A DNA stretch of 64,000 bases from Castor canadensis (lineage: Eukaryota; Chordata; Mammalia; Rodentia; Castoridae): contig NC_133390.1 in assembly GCF_047511655.1 (NCBI RefSeq), positions 168,970,083 to 169,034,082 on the forward strand, in the 5' to 3' direction. The position numbers were made by a program, and so were the translations under genes. The notes beneath the pieces are model-generated. The model saw nothing but the letters and a program-made list of their open reading frames with translations, ran no database searches and had not been told where the DNA came from. Shown here piece by piece: positions 1 through 11,140 of the stretch (position 1 is its first letter; every line of letters starts with the position of its first letter).

Positions 1-19
1 CAAACAAACAAAAAACCAA

Positions 20-92
20 GGACTGGGGTACCTCAGTTGTAGAGAGCTTGCCTGGTGTTTGTAAGGCTTTGGGTTTCATCTCCAACACCAAA
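20..92 (+). repeat. ID-type SINE (start of window)
   Basis: A tRNA-like ID unit: CTCAGTTGTAGAGAGCTTGC, TGGTGTTTGTAAGGC, then GGTTTCATCTCCAACACC, followed by an A/G-rich tail. The CA/A-rich leading 20 bases may be the linker of a B1-ID composite that begins outside the window. Confidence 0.75.
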
Positions 93-200
93 AGAAAAAA
101 AAAGAAGAGAGAGAGAGAGGGAAGGAGGAAGGAGGGAGGGAGGAAAGAAGGAAGGAAGGAAAAAGAAAGGGAGAGAGAGGAAAAAAGAAAAGAAAAAGGA
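93..200 (+). repeat. GA-rich polypurine tract
   Basis: About 108 bases of almost pure purine (GA, GGA and GAAA units), with rare C or T. It directly follows the ID element, so it probably grew from the SINE A-rich tail. Confidence 0.85.
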
Positions 201-204
201 GCCC

Positions 205-740
205 AGGAATTTAAAGGTCGTCAGCTTCCCAGGAACACTGCAGCTGTCAGTGAAGACTGGAGTCTGTCTCAAGAGAGGAGCTTTGGTGAATTTGCTCCAC
301 CTGAATGCGTTGGCTCAGCCTCTACCTCCTTGACCTTGCTTTCCTTGACCTTGGCCTTGGTCTTTCTAAAGGGAGCATGCATGCAGCAGCCTCCTCTTGG
401 TGTCTGGGGCATTACATGAGATGAGGAAGTGCTGGGCACATCGGATGAACGTAGAGTTGCCATTTCAGAAAAGTTTTAGTGCAAGTGTGCACCACCGATG
501 GCAAGGGGCATACTTATATTTCTGCAATTCAAATTTGGGCACTCTTTTATTGAGCTCAACAAACCTCAGTGGTTGCCATTGTTTTGGAGTTGGAGCATCC
601 TGGGTATCCCACGAAGGCGTTCGTACACATTGGAGGGGAAAGCCTGCAGAGACCCCATTGAAGACCGTGTTTTGTGGGGGAGACTAAATAGGGTGGCCAT
701 GAAGTAAGTGGGTTGTCTTCATTTGAGCTTGTGGGTGGAG
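205..740. other. Unique sequence upstream of promoter
   Basis: I see no repeat, RNA gene or credible exon here. Open frames are short and show no family resemblance. Confidence 0.5.
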
Positions 741-744
741 GGAG

Positions 745-825
745 TCATACAAGTTACTTCCCAGTAAGCCAGAGAAGCTCGTGGAACCTCAGTTTCCTGG
801 TCTGTAAAATGAGTGAAGCCTCCTC
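745..825 (+). repeat. MIR fragment
   Basis: CCTCAGTTTCCTGGTCTGTA is the MIR core motif in + orientation, preceded by a degraded CAAGTTACTTCCC. Confidence 0.45.
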
Positions 826-829
826 CCCG

Positions 830-1113
830 AGGCCTCACCGCTAGTGGCACTACCTATTCCCACGGTCAAATGTCACCTCCTCAGAAAGGTCTTCCCGGAT
901 TGCTAAGGTTCCGCACCCCACCCCACCAGCACACATTGTTCTCTCCTTCATAGTAACGCAATTTTGAATTCCTCCCTTTTTACTTGTGATCTGTCTGTCC
1001 ATGTGAATAAGTTCCGGGAGGGCAGAAAACTAGTCTGTCTTGTTCTAGCTGAATGGCCCGCCCTGGCACGGCTGCTGCTGCTGTGTGTGAATGAATGAAT
1101 GGGCGGGAGAATG
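830..1113 (+). repeat. L2 LINE 3' end abutting the promoter
   Basis: Successive motifs follow the L2 3' terminus: AATGTCACCTCCTCAGAAAG, then AGGTCTTCCCGGAT, then a CCGGGAGGGCAGAAA block, then CTGTCTTGTT, then the terminal TGAATGAATGAATG. The order and spacing are those of an L2 in + orientation. It ends within about 20 bases of the inverted CCAAT box, so this ancient LINE forms the immediate upstream edge of the CpG island. Confidence 0.7.
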
Positions 1114-1202
1114 AATGAATGCTCCAGCCATTGGCGAGGTCCCTTGCAATCAGCCCCTCCTTTCTCCGGCGGCGCCGGGCTGCAGGGAGGCCGCGCAGCC
1201 CC

Positions 1203-1240
1203 GGGAGGGAGGCGGTGGGGGGCGGGGGTGGGGGGCTGGG
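1203..1240 (+). promoter_or_regulatory. G-run cluster, GC boxes and G-quadruplex candidate
   Basis: Five or more runs of three to six G are separated by one to three bases, including GGGGGGCGGGGG. The motif matches Sp/KLF binding sites and also fits the G-quadruplex pattern on the + strand. It lies inside or just upstream of exon 1. Confidence 0.55.
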
Positions 1241-1280
1241 CCCTCGGCTCCTCCAGGACCGGCGACAGCGAGCGCTCGGC

Positions 1281-1325
1281 ATGCTGCAGGCGCCGAGAGC
1301 AGCGCGGCGACACTGCAGGGCCTGA
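1281..1325 (+). CDS. Possible 14-codon upstream ORF in exon 1
   Basis: An ATG with G at -3 opens a short frame (MLQAPRAARRHCRA) that stops inside the presumed first exon. If transcription starts upstream of 1281 this could act as a uORF and damp translation of the main frame. There is no evidence that it is translated, and such ORFs arise often by chance in GC-rich leaders. Confidence 0.2.
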   Translation: MLQAPRAARRHCRA

Positions 1326-1507
1326 GCCCCGCGCCGCGTCCCGCCGGCCGTGTGCGCCACGGAGCCAGCGCCGCGCCTCGGCGCCCCCACGCGCCCACGC
1401 GGCGACGCGGGCCCGGGCGGGGGCAGCGCAGGGCCGGGCGCAGGGAGGGAAGGGGCCGCTCCTCCCGCGCAGGCGGCGGCCGCGGCAGCCCAGGAGGTGG
1501 AGGCAGC

Positions 1508-1542
<35 letters not shown>
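1508..1542 (+). repeat. (GGC)n triplet tract in exon 1
   Basis: About eleven uninterrupted GGC units end in GGCAGTGGCAGC. Depending on frame the tract would read poly-Gly, poly-Ala or poly-Arg, but it most likely sits in a 5' UTR. GGC/CGG tracts in CpG-island leaders are length-variable and can form G-rich secondary structure. Confidence 0.9.
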
Positions 1543-2892
1543 AGTGGCAGCACCGGCCCGCCGCGTCGGACCCGCGATCGCCCGCAGCGCGCCGGGGCGC
1601 CCTCTCCACTGTGCGCGGTGAGTACGCTCGGGCTGCCCCGGCCTGCGCCTGTCCCCACCCGCAGCTGTGGCGCGATCGCGGGGCGCACGCATCTTATCGG
1701 GGATCCCAGGGCCACTCAGGCAGCGGGGCAGCGGGTCCTGCGCAGACCCCACCTCGGGAAAGCCCCTCCCAGGCTCCGGTCCTCAATTTCCCCCTCGTGA
1801 TTGGGGGCGCAGCGACTTTGAAGTTGGCACTCCTGCGCGCGGGACAAGTGCATGGCGCGCAGGCCGTGGAGACACGGCTGGGTCCTCGGCGTATGCCTTG
1901 ATGGCTGGCGGCGGAGGTCCGCGACGAGCCGCGCGCTCCTCATCCGACCCAAAGGCGCATCCCGGGGCTGGGAGGGAACCAATCGCTGGAACCCCGGGAT
2001 GGGGCCGCCGCCGCCGGGCCCCGCTTTCTCGCTCCGATTCTTTTCAAGGTCCGCTGCGCTCGGCCCGCGCTGGTCCAGCTCAGGGGCTTTCGGACCGCAG
2101 CGCGCAGCCCTGTAGTCCGCCGAAGTTGGAGCTGAAACTTAACTTGGCGGCTAAAGAAAGTCTAGAAGGAGGCGAGGGTTCGCTTGTAAAGGGACGGAAA
2201 GCGGTGATGGGGTGGGTGTTTAGCCACGCAGTCTGGAGGTGAAGTGCCCTCGGAATCGTTGATAACACCCAAGGAATATATTAGGCAAGCGTGAATGGAG
2301 AAAATATCCTATCGCAAAACCCCAAAGTGCTTTCCTTGGAGTTGAAAGGGAAGCGCCTTTTGCTTGTGAGGTTCCTGTGGCGGCTCAGAGTTGACAGCGC
2401 GCACCCGCCGGTCGGGGCTCTTGTTAAAACCCCAGGCTGATGCCGTCTGGCTGTCGGTACCATTGTCTCTCTTCCCTCTTTCCCCGAAATGCTGCGTGAT
2501 CTTCGCTAGCTTTTTAAAATAACGTGGAGGTAGAAATCACTCTTGGTGGCGGTGCTTTTTAATGACGAGGGGCAGTGAGGTGAGGGACATCCGAGTCCTG
2601 TTGGCAAGGGCGGAGGGAAGCAGGGTGATTTACAAACATCATGGAAGAATTTGAGTGCTGAATTAGGTTTGAGTTAGGGACCCCCCCCCCAAGGAAATTA
2701 TAATCAGGGGACAATTGTATTTCAATCTGAATCTATTAATTCCATGAGCTGCGGCTTGCTGGGCGAAATTTCTATGATCAGACAAGGAGGACTGAGTCAG
2801 CAGAGAGACGCATGGTCAGGCCAGCCTGCGGCCCATTTGTCATCACCTAACATGTCCATATGTCCAAGAGGGGAGAGAGGGAGAAGGGGGTG

Positions 2893-2919
2893 GGAGAAAA
2901 GAGAGAGAGAGAGAGAGAC
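2893..2919 (+). repeat. (GA)n microsatellite
   Basis: A GA dinucleotide run with a flanking purine-rich sequence. Confidence 0.8.
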
Positions 2920-3244
2920 CCTTTTCAAAATAATCTTTGTGAAAGAATCTTTAAGGCAATTTTACTCAAGTGTTCACCCCCTCTATACACACAGACATAC
3001 TTTTCTCTCTGTATCACCTTAAACCCCTCAAAATTGATTTCTCCCTGATTTAGACACCCTCACAGTGGGGAGAGTTAATGGATAATTTGAACAGCAAATG
3101 ATAATGGTTTGAATCTTGCTTTTGACTGAGCATAAAATTGTATTTGAATTCAAGATCTCGCATTTGGAGGAAACTCTTAATGTTGCCACTGTGGGGGGAA
3201 AAAAAACCAATGTGGCTAGATCAGAAAGAACTAAAGTTTCTTTC

Positions 3245-3300
3245 TACTTCCTTCCTTTTCTTCCTTCTGTCCTTCCTTCCTTCCTTTCTTTCCGTCTCTT
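3245..3300 (+). repeat. (TTCC)n-like polypyrimidine tract
   Basis: An imperfect CCTT/TTCC array, almost free of purines. Confidence 0.8.
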
Positions 3301-4578
3301 CTCTTGTAACTTTAGCTTTTACAACACTGTTAACTATTTTGGCTTAAAGGAATTGGCATTTTTTTTCCTGTCTTGAAATAACTCACCTCATGCAGTGAGT
3401 GCCTGTGTGTGTAAGAATGCTCTGTAAACACATAAATCACTTATTTGTACTAGATAACGAAAGGAAATGCAATGAAATAAAAAGATCTGCCCTCCAAAAC
3501 TTTGGGATTTTTTTTTTAAATAGCTGTTTTAATCACTTAAGATCTACAGTCTTCTTTTCATGCCTTGTGTGTTGTGTTAAGTACATCACAAGGAGATATG
3601 ATTTGTTGACTTGTTATAGGATTACCATTTGGCAAAAATACCCAAGACATGCTGTTTCAAATACTCGCTATTATTCCTGCTTTAAATTGCATAGAAGAGA
3701 TTGTGAGTCTTGTTCCAGACGGATAAATTGATAAAATGCTAGCTGCTGTTGGGAGAGCAGAAGAGCCCTCAGCAACAAGGCTCTGAGCACATTTTGAATG
3801 GGGTTAAGCAGGCTGCGGAAACCCTGGCAGTTGGTGGAGCGGGGTACGCAGTCCAAGCACGTCTACTTTAAGAAGTTTTTGGTTCCCCCATGACAAGATG
3901 ACTCCCTTCCCACAAAGAAGAAACCGTTTCCTTATTTTTTCAGCTACTTTTCCAAAGATAACTTATGTCAGCAAGAGACCAGAGTTCTGCAAAAATTCTG
4001 CCGTACCCAGCTCACAGCCAGGGCTCCTCTCCTCTTTTCCGCCAGATGTGCTTTCAGTGTCCTCAGCTGTGATGCCCAGTTTGAAACTAATTAGGCCAGC
4101 AATAAACTCCTTGTATAATAAAATCGCAGGCTGTTATGAAGAATAAGGGGGGTTCCCAGGCGCTCACAGCAGATGCCTGTCTGGGCAGAGAGCGAGCTAT
4201 GGCTGTCAGGGGAGAGGAAGGGAAGGAGATGTCTTCTTCGATCCATGCTGGTTGCTAAGTCCCCGTGTACAGTCCTATAGCAGGGTGGAGGTTGTCTTTG
4301 GTGGGCAGGGATCCTTCCCATGAAAGATGCTCAGGGAGAAGGAAAAGCCCAGGTTTTAGGCAGTGTCCCCAGGTCTGAGATGTGTTTGTTGTGTGTGTGC
4401 CAGGTCTTTGTGCCCCATGGCAGGGGAGAACTTTTCTGTGTCTCACCTGGGCAGTAGATAAAAAGTGATGCTGCGTGGCCTGACATAAACTCCTCTGGGT
4501 GGAAAAGAGTTCCCTCCTCAAAGACTTCTGATAAAGAGGGACTTTGCCTAATTCAGTGGTCTTGATCTGTGGGCCAGC

Positions 4579-4598
4579 GGGGGGGGGGGGGGGGGGGG
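4579..4598 (+). repeat. G20 homopolymer
   Basis: Twenty consecutive G between CCAGC and CGGTCAG. A run this long is rare and unstable. The written length could also reflect assembly or base-calling error. Confidence 0.9.
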
Positions 4599-4599
4599 C

Positions 4600-7500
4600 G
4601 GTCAGTCACCTGCCAAGACCCAGCTCTCTGCCTGTCAGTGACACTGGGTTTTGTTGGAGGGTGGGGGACTTTTTTCCAGCTGTTGTTCTGAAAAAGGAGT
4701 TGATGGACGGACTCTTCTCAAAAGGAATGTCCTTACAGAGAATTAAAGCCAGAGTTGAGAAAACATGGCCTGTTTACAGAACACACACACGCACGCACAC
4801 TCAAGCACACACACACACACATTCCTTGCTCACTCCCAACCTCTTCCTGATTCCCATCCAGCAGATGACAGCGGCATCCCAAAGACCTCTTGACCAGTCC
4901 CAAACAAAAAGAAGATTCTGGAAGGAAAATAATTAGCTGAGAATTTGCAGGAGACCGTACCTCATTTTGGCTACTTGACGATCTTAACTGGCCTAAAGGT
5001 GTTTGATGAACACCCTCTTCTAATCCCAAAAAGATAAGCCCCTCCATCGGGGAGCAAAATGGAAGTCACACTCAGTGACAATGACTGAGGCTGTAGACCC
5101 ACTTGTCCTGCTGTAAATGAATGAGTGGTAGGGGCTTGTATTTTTTATTGCCTGTGATTTGAAGCCTACTTGGAGATCGAAGAGTATCTGCGAGGCGTGT
5201 TAGGGGAAGGGGGGGGAAGCCACAGACCTTTGCATTTATTTTTACTTCCTTTTCCTTTTTTCTGGATCTCATATTGAGTGCCTTTGCCATTTTTCTCACT
5301 TGTAAATTATATTCTTAAATTTCATACTAATGATAAAAATGACTGCCTTTTACTGACTACTTGAACACCAAGGAATGACGTCAACCCTGTCCCGTTTCCT
5401 TCAGGAGGATTCTCACTTCCTTGTTAAGGAAGAAACTGAGTCACAGGCAGAAGGAGCCTTCCTTCTCTGTAGAATATGCCTCGCCATGTACCATGAAAAC
5501 TCTGGGTCTGAGGGTGTTTCTGCTGCCCTTCCTTCCCCTTGCAGGGAGACTCTGAATGGGGATGGTTTGAAATGGCCCAGAACAAATTATTTCCTGAAGC
5601 TACCCTATGGTTTTTTTGCTGTTGTTGTTTTTTTAAATGGAAAAAAAATATCATCTTGCGTATTTAGAAAACACAAATACTACTCTCTGCGAGTCACATT
5701 TAGCGGGTTGGTATGAGTCTGTCAAGGAAAATGATTATTTACAAGGACGAATTTGATTTGTTCCTTCAATGCTAGCTACAAATTTCACTTCCTAAGATGA
5801 GTCAATCAATTCGCCAGCAGTGGAAAGGCCCTAAAACGTTACAGGAGGCAAATCTCAAATCAGGTTTACAGGAAGGTGCTGGGTCACTGCAGTGGCTATT
5901 GGTGGTGGTGTTTGGGGAGGTTAAATTATCAGCATTTGAAGAGCAAAGGAGAATTTGGAACAGGTGGTCCCAGAGTCAGGTAACTGGAGCGATCCATCTT
6001 CGAACATTAAAGGTAGCCATTGGTGGCCTGAATCTGTGACAGATGGACTGAGAGTTGGTGGGGAGTGTAAGGCACATCTTTGGGAGGAAATCGGGATACA
6101 CTAGAGAGTCTCAGCATGCGCTCCTGTGACTGTGTAGAGTAAGGGTTCGTCCACACTACCAGCCCCTTCTGACACAGATGTGTCGGCTCCTCCTGCTTTG
6201 AAAAGCCAGCCTCTGCTTTCAGATGCATGCAGAAACTTAATATAGGAACTCAGCTGTGATCATGCCAGTTTAAACATCTTTAAACGTGCACAAAGCAGTT
6301 CACAGAGGTTGGAAACTTTGTATCATTTAATATGAATAGTGTTGGGTGGGCAAGACAAAATGTGTGTGAGCTCAAAGACATGGGACCTCCCCCTCTGTTT
6401 TCCTTTTGCCTCTCTAGTGAACTTGGATATTTAGTCTGTGGGTTCTCAGATGCAGTAGATACAAACAAATCTGATTCATTCAGAGAACTGTCAACCCTGG
6501 GAATAGAGCTGAAGGAAAAATGATAAAAATGCACCTATTTTTCCTGCAAAGAATAAGGGACCAGAGGGTCTCGCTACAGCATGGGGGTAGCAACTGACTT
6601 TTGTTTGCTTCAATTAAAGCTGCCCGTTCCCTTTTCTTTTCTGCTCATCTCCCAAGAATGGCCTTTCAGAACTGAAATACACAGTGTATTAGCCGAAAGA
6701 CATTTTAATTTTGTAAAGAAAGATCATGCCAGAGACAGCCGGGTCTGTTTCACCATGATTGTTTCTGCAGTGCACATACTTTGGGTTTCATGGCAAGACG
6801 TGAGTTTGCCAAGAGAGAAAATTACAGCAAGAAACTATGCTGAAAACATACACACTTCTGTTTAAGAAATGAGAAAAACACAGGAAAATTCCACATGGTA
6901 ATTGCTTTAACGTGAGTTTTAAATGTCATTGTTTGACTTATGTCAAAAAGTCCCCCCTAGCTAATTCTCCCACCCGCCATCACCGAGTGTCTCCCCATCA
7001 AAGCCACCAACGTGGATCTGCACAGATCAGCCTTGAGACATCAGGAGATAACCTTAGTTCTGGTGCAAACTCCACATTTTTAGGTTTTGTAGGCCCTCCC
7101 TTTTTTTTTTTTTTTAAGGGTTACTTAGATATCAATTTTATTTTCTTGACCCAAAATGAGAAAACACAGGGAATTCTCCAAAGCTTTTTACAGGCTGCTG
7201 TTAGGAGAAGAGAAGCCAAACCAACGTGTATGAGGTCATGGGCTTGAAGTACATAAATACAGCCCTAGGAAGGTCACCAAAACAGGGCGAAAACCACTGG
7301 AGCTCGTTACCAGGCCAAGTCCAAATTCCTGTCTGTTAGACGTGTTCCTGATGGGTTGAAGTGGACGCAGCAGCGGGGTTTCTGGTCCCGACTGATTTGG
7401 GTTCTGACTAGTGAAGATGTCTCGTGGTGAAGGGAGATGGCTGGAATTGTCCTTGAATCTGGAACTTTCACAGTTCTGGAGAAAAATTGGGTTCTGGGGT

Positions 7501-8560
7501 CATCTGTCACTCCAAAGCTCCCTTCCTGATGTCCGGATCTGTGAGAGCCAGAGGTCGCCGTGTTCTATGATCCTCTGGTCAGTTTCTTCACCACCCCATT
7601 CCCTCCTTATGGTCACTTTGTGGTTAAAGTATTAATAGTTTCAAAAACATTTCTGTTGTTGCTGTTCCTATTGTGTGTGTGCTTTTTTTTTTGTAGTATT
7701 TGGGGTGCAGTATATAAGGAGAAACCTTTAGATTGCCATTGATCAGTAGCTTTCTGGCACACAGAGATGTGTCCCTGAGTTAGGACCAACCCAGGTGCTG
7801 ATGGAAGAATCATGCAGATAGTAAACTCCTCTTCTGAGAGGCAGAAGAGGTGTTGGGGCGAGGAGATGGTTTTCTTTTGTGGGTGTGTATTATTTGCTTG
7901 TATCAGGACTTTTGTTTTGGGGTGTTCTAGGTGCATTGATCTCTCCAGCAAAAGTCTGAATGCCCAGTGTGGTTGGGAGGGCCTGGAGGGGAAGGAACAA
8001 AGGGAGGATCCCACACCTCTGGCCTTTTGTACAGTGGGGGAAAGCCGAGACTCACTGCTCTGCTCTGCTTGGACGGTGTCATGTGGCATACAAGTCGTGA
8101 CTTGCACTTGTGTTGTCAACAGAGTTTTGGTCCCATCCAGCCGTGACAAAGAAAGGAGCCGAGAAGATTATTCACCTCCGGTCTGCGATGGGTCTGGCTC
8201 TGTGGTTCTCTCTCGCTAAACAGACCATGCTCCCTGGAGAAGATAATGGCTGGGGTGTGGAGGGAAGGGGGAGAAGGGGGGGAGAAAGAATGTCTTCAAC
8301 TCAGCAAATGTCTGAAACACTCGCTTGGAATGTCTCAGCATTGCTCAGGCACCCACTGGAAAGACTATGATCAAAAGGACAGAGGGACAGATTTTTGGGG
8401 AGCACACAGAGAGAGTTTTCTAACCCCTAGGGACCCCCAGAGAGTCTTTAAGAAGCTGATTTTAAGAATTTTGTCACTTTTTATACTTACTTTCAGTGAG
8501 TTAGTTTTTGGGTTTCGTTTTGTTTTCTAAATGAGTTGTAAGACTTTCTTAGCAGTAACA
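4600..8560. other. Unique intron sequence
   Basis: Nothing beyond the CA repeat at 4781-4821 and short homopolymers could be identified. TATATAAG at 7711-7718 occurs without any other promoter feature. Some degraded old repeats may be present below what I can recognise. Confidence 0.4.
4781..4821 (+). repeat. (CA)n microsatellite, imperfect
   Basis: ACACACAC units interrupted by GCACGC and CTCAAG. Confidence 0.8.
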
Positions 8561-8564
8561 AATT

Positions 8565-8770
8565 GCCTGTATCTATTGAGCACTTACTGTGTGCCCGGCT
8601 CTATGCTAAGGAAACTCTATGTTTTGTCTCCAAATACTGCAGAGCAGAATGAGTTGTTATCACCCTACTTCACAGACGTGGAAACTGAGTCTCAGAAGGG
8701 TCAGATCCAAGGTCACATGGCTTGTGTCAGAGCCAGGATGTAGCTCAGTTTTGGTCCCTAACCACTAGGA
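8565..8770 (-). repeat. MIR element
   Basis: Nearly full length in - orientation: GAGCACTTACTGTGTGCC, a mid-section with TTATCACCCTACTTCACAGA, GTGGAAACTGAGTCTCAG, then AAGGTCACATGGCTTG. Confidence 0.75.
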
Positions 8771-9589
8771 TACCCAGCCTGCCCTTTGGGGTAATAAGAA
8801 CTCCCCTGCATGTATGTATGCCCCGGAGAGCTGGCTTTTGAAGTCCGTCCCCACTCGTGTTGCTGTGGGAAGATTAACCAGAAAGTAATTGGTGTGGGCT
8901 GCTTCTCCCAGGCCCTTGTGGAAGTTAATGAAGGAACGGAGCTGGAAGCAGTTGCAGCAGTGGCCGGTCCGTGCTGCTGTGTGGTCACTGCAGACTGTGG
9001 CGCCTGAGTGGCCCTCTTCAGAAAGCTTGCTCACCCCTCAGTTACTGCACTAGTAGACACAGTTTGTTGATAAGAAAGAATGTGCATGTGGCACATTTTG
9101 TAAGCCATCTCAAGGTCAAGGACGTTATTTATCAGGTGCCTCCTAGAGACCTGACACACTGTTGGGTGCTGGGGACAATTTCTGGTGCCCTCAGTCTCTT
9201 CTTCATTTATTCACATAATACTCCTCTAGCTATGGTCGGGGTAATGACTGGAGATGCCCAGGGAGAAGACTGAGTCCAGCACCTCCTACAGTGCACTCCA
9301 GTGCGTTTCCCCAGGAGCCCTGCCTCTTCTTCGCCAATGACCAGAGAGGGCAGAAAGGGTGTGGATGTGACGGGGTTGGGGAAGAGACCCCACTCTGCAG
9401 GGCCCTTACCCAAAGAAGCCTCGTTTACCTTGCATCATGGGCCATGCCAGTGTCCTGGCCCACCCCAACAGATAACGCTCTGCTTCCTTACAAGGTGGTT
9501 TGCTGTGGGCAGAGGGTGGAGAGCCAGACTTCCTGAGTGTGGCCTTGCTACCCACTTACAGCTGGAGATTAGGGCATGAGGCAGGAGCC

Positions 9590-9790
9590 AGGCTATTCGG
9601 ACTGAAATCTCTGTTCTGTATTTCCCAACTATTTCTCTTTGGACAAGCCACCAAACTTCTGTGTGCCTCAGTTGCTCTGTCTGTCCAAAAGGGTGGATCA
9701 TAACTCATCTTCCTCCGAGACGAAGGTGAAGGTGGAGTTAATAATGTCAAGTGTTTGGAGCTGTGCCAGGCACAGGATGAATTACATCCC
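9590..9790 (+). repeat. MIR element
   Basis: In + orientation: GGACAAGCCACCAAACTTC, then TGCCTCAGTTGCTCTGTCTG, then TGTGCCAGGCACAGGATG at the 3' end. Confidence 0.6.
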
Positions 9791-9829
9791 TGCCAGCTAC
9801 TGTTGTGGCTATGATTAATTATAAGCAGC

Positions 9830-9950
9830 ATGACTGGGCCAATTCCTTAGGCCTCAGTTTCTCCCTTTTGCAAATGGGGGTGATAATAGTGAGGATTGCT
9901 TCCTAGGGCCCTTGTGAGAATTTAAAGCAGATGTTACCGTTACCCATAAA
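9830..9950 (+). repeat. MIR element
   Basis: GGCCTCAGTTTCTCCC, GGGGGTGATAATAGTGAGGA and CCTTGTGAGAATTTAAAG follow the MIR core in + orientation. Confidence 0.65.
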
Positions 9951-10049
9951 CTCAACTTGGCTATGGCTCTTGCCTGCATGGACTAAGCTAGCAATTGAGA
10001 AGAGAGAAAATTGCATACGGCTCAATCAATAAGTGCCTGGAGCTATCAG

Positions 10050-10225
10050 TCAGACAGAGCTGGTCTGAGCCTCTGTCACCCGGCTGCTCACTGGCTCTGC
10101 CAGCCTCACAGCTCGCCACTGCAGGGAGATTGTGCACATTAAACCAGGTGGCACACATAAAGCCTGTAGCAGGGTGTTTGGCACATAGTAAGCACTCAAT
10201 AAACAGTGACTTGTGTTATCATCAC
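10050..10225 (+). repeat. MIR element, 3' part
   Basis: The 3' end carries GGCACATAGTAAGCACTCAA followed by TAAACAGTGACTTG, which is the MIR terminus. This is the third MIR in about 630 bases. Confidence 0.65.
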
Positions 10226-10264
10226 CCCCTTTCCATGTCACCCCCCTATGCCCCCCGAGAAAGC

Positions 10265-10400
10265 ACTGAACATGGGTATATTTTAATTTGAAAATAAAAG
10301 GACACATTTTAAAACTGCCAAATAGGCTTAAAATAATATTCATTAAACAAAATTAAAATATTCTATTAAAGCCAGACTTTGGGCTCAGACCAAATTTTTA
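10265..10400. other. AT-rich unique block
   Basis: A stretch rich in TTTAATT, ATTAAA and AATATT, without dinucleotide periodicity and without a repeat I recognise. Confidence 0.35.
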
Positions 10401-10754
10401 TAACCCAAGCTTAAAGGCCAGGGAGTCCCCCAGCCACAATGGGGACATTGTCGTTGAACTTGAGACTTCAACAGCCACTATTGAGTAGTCTTTGAAATGC
10501 ACGTTTCCCCATTAAAATGAAAGGGAAGTCATGGGAGAAAAAAATGAGGTCTCGCTCCCCTCAACAAGCCTTAATGAATTGAAAAAGAAAAACAAAAGAT
10601 TTCTCTCTCTCTTTTTTCCCTACTGCTTATCCTGCCAAAGACGCGTGGCCGCCTCCTCACCCCGCTCTGCTCTGCGCGGTGCCCCCTCTGAACGGTACAG
10701 ATCTGACAGGCGCCCCCAGCTAACCTCATCTAATTTAGATTCTCAAGACCTCAG

Positions 10755-10865
10755 ATCTGGGAGCCCAATTTCCTGGGTTCAAATCCTAGCTCTGCCTGAG
10801 TTTCCCTATTCACAAACCGGTGACGATCTATCTTCCTACGAGTAGAGCTCACTGGGTGTTTTAAC
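10755..10865 (+). repeat. MIR fragment
   Basis: TGGGTTCAAATCCTAGCTCT is the MIR tRNA-like part, followed by a degraded GAGTTTCCCTATTCACAAA core. Confidence 0.5.
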
Positions 10866-11039
10866 ATTTTGCTGTCATCTATTGAAACTTCTCAGACTTG
10901 GGACTTTGGAGAATGAAAGTATGTGGTTATAGCTCTGGAGTTATAAATCAAGTTAATCTCAATATTTAGGAAAGGCCATTGCAGAGGGAAGAAACAGATT
11001 TCAAATCTCTCATGGGAGTTTTTATGTGCCACACACTTT

Positions 11040-11140
11040 CACAAAAAATAATCTTGAGCAAATAAGGAAACTGAGACTTGGGGTGAACAGCTATCTCATG
11101 ACATTCTGTCCCAGGTCTGTCTGACCCACAGCACAGGCTG
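11040..11140 (-). repeat. MIR fragment
   Basis: AAGGAAACTGAGACTTGG and the following TGTCCCAGGTCTGTCTGACC match the MIR core in - orientation. Confidence 0.5.

Larger units (their letters stand above)
1180..1617 (+). other. First exon (probably 5' UTR) of an unidentified gene
   Basis: The 3' end is set by a good splice donor, GCG|GTGAGTACG, with the GT at 1618-1619. The 5' end is only a guess, because CpG-island starts are dispersed. The exon is GC-rich, carries a GGC tract at about 1508-1542, and has open frames in all three phases, as expected of stop-poor GC-rich sequence. No ATG in a strong context opens a frame that looks like a protein. The ATG at 1281 (G at -3, C at +4) gives only a 14-codon upstream ORF ending at 1325. 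I therefore call it non-coding, with low certainty: a coding N-terminus rich in Ala, Gly or Arg would look similar. I do not recognise the gene, and no downstream exon was recognised. Confidence 0.6.
1120..2130 (+). promoter_or_regulatory. CpG island promoter
   Basis: This kilobase is very GC-rich and full of CpG, in sharp contrast to the CpG-poor sequence on both sides. It contains an inverted CCAAT box (ATTGG at 1130-1134), a GC box at 1101-1107 (GGGCGGG), a strong GC-box/G-run at 1216-1237 and further CpG-dense sequence running past the splice donor to about 2130. I see no TATA box. This is the architecture of a housekeeping or developmental CpG-island promoter with dispersed start sites. 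Direction is taken as + from the donor at 1618. An additional antisense transcript cannot be excluded from sequence alone. Confidence 0.85.
2130..4575. other. Unique intron sequence with simple repeats
   Basis: Mostly unique, AT-richer sequence after the CpG island. It contains a C11 run near 2680, GA repeats near 2897-2918 and a TTCC-rich pyrimidine stretch at about 3245-3300. No exon or recognisable interspersed repeat was found. Confidence 0.5.

Noticed and set aside
948-1715. 255-codon frame on the - strand
   Set aside because: It is the antisense shadow of the CpG island. It includes the GGC tract as poly-Pro and runs into the L2.
1099-1800. Long open frames on both strands across the CpG island (up to 255 codons)
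   Set aside because: GC-rich sequence lacks stop codons. All frames are open together, residues are low-complexity Arg, Gly, Ala and Pro, and several frames run across the splice donor.
7711-7718. TATATAAG resembling a TATA box
   Set aside because: No CpG, initiator, or transcript-like sequence follows, and such motifs are common in introns.
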